Part shown: positions 4,617-6,018 of the stretch, piece after piece
How positions within the stretch are numbered: position 1 is the stretch's first letter
Layout of the letters: the number at the start of each line of letters is the position of its first letter
NCBI GenBank assembly: GCA_903850275.1
Contig: CAINLH010000109.1
Location: 1-6,018 of the forward strand
Direction: 5' to 3'
Source: an uncultured Acidimicrobium sp.
Lineage (GTDB): Bacteria > Actinomycetota > Acidimicrobiia > Acidimicrobiales > Ilumatobacteraceae
DNA length: 6,018 nt
The notes under the pieces: model-generated
Told to the model about the DNA's origin: nothing
Seen by the model: only the letters and a program-made list of their open reading frames with translations
Database searches by the model: none
Program-made: the position numbers and the translations under genes

Positions 4617-6018
4617 TTAAGCGTTGGTGCGTCGACGGTTGTCGGCAAGCGTTGCGATCTCGCGCATGATGCGAGCAATGTCAAAATCTTTCGGTGTGTA
4701 AATTGCTGCAACGCCCATCGCACGCAGATTCTCGCGATCGGCTTCGGGAATAATTCCACCCAAAATCAGCGGAGCGTCAACACCAAGTTCGCGCAACTGT
4801 TGCAAGACATCGGGAACGAGTTGCAGGTGAGAGCCAGAAAGAATTGAAAGTCCAATCACGTCCGGGTCTTCGTCTCGGGCAGAAGCAGCAATTTGTGCTG
4901 GCGTGAGGCGAATACCGCTGTAGACAACTTCCATGCCAGCGTCGCGAGCTGCAACAGCAATCTGTTCTGCGCCGCTCGAATGACCATCTAAACCGGGCTT
5001 GGCAACCAAAAACTTGGGTGGTCCGCCAGGAATGGTTCGAACATATTCAGCCACTTCGGCCAACTCATGGGTTCGTCTGCCGGCTGCAGCGCCCACACCG
5101 GTAGGTGCGCGGTATTCACCAAAAATGTCTCGCAGCACCTGGCTCCATTCGCCTGTTGTGCCACCGGCCTTTGCCAGCGCAATTGATGCATCCATCAAGT
5201 TGGCTTTGCCTGCTGCTGCTTCGCGCAACTGGGCGAGCGCACTATCCACTGCAGACTGCGAGCGTGCTTGACGCCATGCTTGAACATCGTCAACCATTTC
5301 CTGTTCAACGCGAGGATCGACGGTGAGAATGTTGTCGGTGCCACCCAAAGGTGACTGCGCAGTTTCTGTGTACTTGTTGACGCCAACAACAATTTGATCG
5401 CCGCTCTCAATGCGACGAGTGCGTTCTGCCATCGAAGAAACGAGCCGACCCTTAAGTTCATCAACAGACTCGAATGCTCCACCAAGCGAAAGGATTTCAT
5501 TGAGTTCCGCCCACGCCGCATCGCGCAACTCGGCAGTGCGCTTCTCGATGACATGGGAACCAGTAAAGATGTCTTCATATTCGAGCAAGTCTGTTTCAAA
5601 CGCCAGAACTTGCTGCATGCGCAGCGACCACTGTTGATCCCAAGGGCGGGGGAGGCCCAGCGCTTCGTTCCAAGCGGGCAATTGCACGCTTCTTGCTCGT
5701 GCAGATTTAGACAACGTAACGGCAAGCATTTCGAGCACAATTCGTTGAATGTTGTTTTCAGGTTGCGCTTCGGTAAGCCCAAGCGAGTTCACTTGCACGC
5801 CATAACGGAATCGGCGAGCGCGCTCGTCGGTAATGCCGTAACGCTCAAGTCCAATGCGGTCCCACAGTTCGGTGAACGCGCGCATCTTGCACACTTCTTC
5901 AACGAAGCGAATACCAGCATTAACAAAAAATGAAATACTGCCGAACACCTGAGAGAATGTTTCGTCGGCAACTTGCCCACTATCGCGAACGGCATCCAAA
6001 ATATCTATGGCGTTGGCG
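4617..6018 (-). CDS. ecm: B12-dependent acyl-CoA mutase, ethylmalonyl-CoA mutase/MeaA type, 5'-partial
   Basis: Enzymes of this type rearrange the carbon skeleton of acyl-CoAs with adenosylcobalamin; ethylmalonyl-CoA mutase makes methylsuccinyl-CoA in the ethylmalonyl-CoA pathway of acetyl-CoA assimilation. The frame is open to the right edge with no start, and 466 C-terminal residues are visible of an expected total near 660. The barrel part shows FFVNAGIRFVEE (about 30-41), FRYGVQVNSLGLTEAQPENN (70-89), QLPAWNEALGLPRPWDQQW (112-130) and VVGVNKYTE (210-218). The cobalamin domain (about 335-455) has DGHSSG (344-349, DxHxxG with the cobalt-binding His), SILSGS (391-396) and GGIIPEAD (420-427), as expected for base-off/His-on binding. 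The wording of this domain (KPGLDGHS-GAEQIA, IRLTPAQI, YTPKDFD) is closer to MeaA/Ecm proteins than to classical methylmalonyl-CoA mutase, which commonly has DGHDRG. Family is certain; the ethylmalonyl substrate is likely but not proven. No partner B12 chaperone is in the window. Confidence 0.85.
   Translation of the reverse strand, partial: ANAIDILDAVRDSGQVADETFSQVFGSISFFVNAGIRFVEEVCKMRAFTELWDRIGLERYGITDERARRFRYGVQVNSLGLTEAQPENNIQRIVLEMLAVTLSKSARARSVQLPAWNEALGLPRPWDQQWSLRMQQVLAFETDLLEYEDIFTGSHVIEKRTAELRDAAWAELNEILSLGGAFESVDELKGRLVSSMAERTRRIESGDQIVVGVNKYTETAQSPLGGTDNILTVDPRVEQEMVDDVQAWRQARSQSAVDSALAQLREAAAGKANLMDASIALAKAGGTTGEWSQVLRDIFGEYRAPTGVGAAAGRRTHELAEVAEYVRTIPGGPPKFLVAKPGLDGHSSGAEQIAVAARDAGMEVVYSGIRLTPAQIAASARDEDPDVIGLSILSGSHLQLVPDVLQQLRELGVDAPLILGGIIPEADRENLRAMGVAAIYTPKDFDIARIMREIATLADNRRRTNA

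Noticed and set aside
4631..4646. Possible hairpin gtcgac-ggtt-gtcggc between the convergent lysM and mutase genes.
   Set aside because: It is six pairs with one G-T pair, lies in mutase coding sequence and has no T run, so it is probably chance.
5394..5933. A 179-codon plus-strand frame opposite the mutase.
   Set aside because: It is antisense to the conserved barrel region of the mutase and shows no family features.

Overview
The window is a densely packed bacterial chromosome segment with eight protein genes and almost no non-coding DNA. No RNA genes, CRISPR arrays, insertion sequences or attachment sites are visible. The likely source is a high-GC Gram-positive bacterium, probably of the class Acidimicrobiia (Ilumatobacter-like freshwater or marine Actinobacteria). 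This rests on the compact actinobacterial form of the glycerate kinase, the MeaA/ethylmalonyl-CoA mutase-type enzyme, LytR_C and LysM envelope proteins with Thr/Val/Pro linkers, GTG starts and moderate GC judged by eye. The taxonomic call is inference, not proof.

Layout. (a) 1-477, plus strand: C-terminal part of an exported or membrane-anchored protein ending in a LytR_C domain. (b) 479-1477, minus strand: a complete glycerate 2-kinase, convergent with (a). (c) 1501-4252: a four-gene carotenoid-tailoring block. It holds a membrane glycosyltransferase of family 2 (1501-2619, plus), a spheroidene-monooxygenase (CrtA)-like oxygenase coupled to it by an ATGA overlap (2616-3302, plus), a beta-carotene-hydroxylase (CrtZ)-like di-iron enzyme on the minus strand whose 3' end overlaps crtA (3254-3757), and a small membrane acyltransferase of the staphylococcal CrtO type (3767-4252, plus). 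(d) 4259-4612, plus: a small membrane-anchored LysM protein. (e) 4617-6018, minus: the C-terminal two thirds of a B12-dependent acyl-CoA mutase of the ethylmalonyl-CoA mutase/MeaA type, running off the right edge.

How the genes may work together. The glycosyltransferase and CrtO-like pair corresponds to the last two steps of staphyloxanthin synthesis (glucosylation, then acylation of the sugar), but here it sits beside CrtA- and CrtZ-type oxygenases that belong to C40 pathways. The simplest reading is a gene set that converts a C40 carotenoid into an oxygenated, glycosylated and fatty-acylated membrane pigment. The core genes (crtE, crtB, crtI, cyclase) are not in the window. The mutase suggests the ethylmalonyl-CoA route of acetyl-CoA assimilation, which yields glyoxylate. 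The glycerate kinase could carry glyoxylate-derived glycerate into glycolysis, but that link is only inferred.

The most interesting points are the mixed carotenoid cassette, the extreme gene packing (a 49-nt antisense 3' overlap and divergent starts 9 to 23 bp apart), and a Thr/Val linker shared between the two otherwise unrelated envelope proteins at opposite ends of the window.
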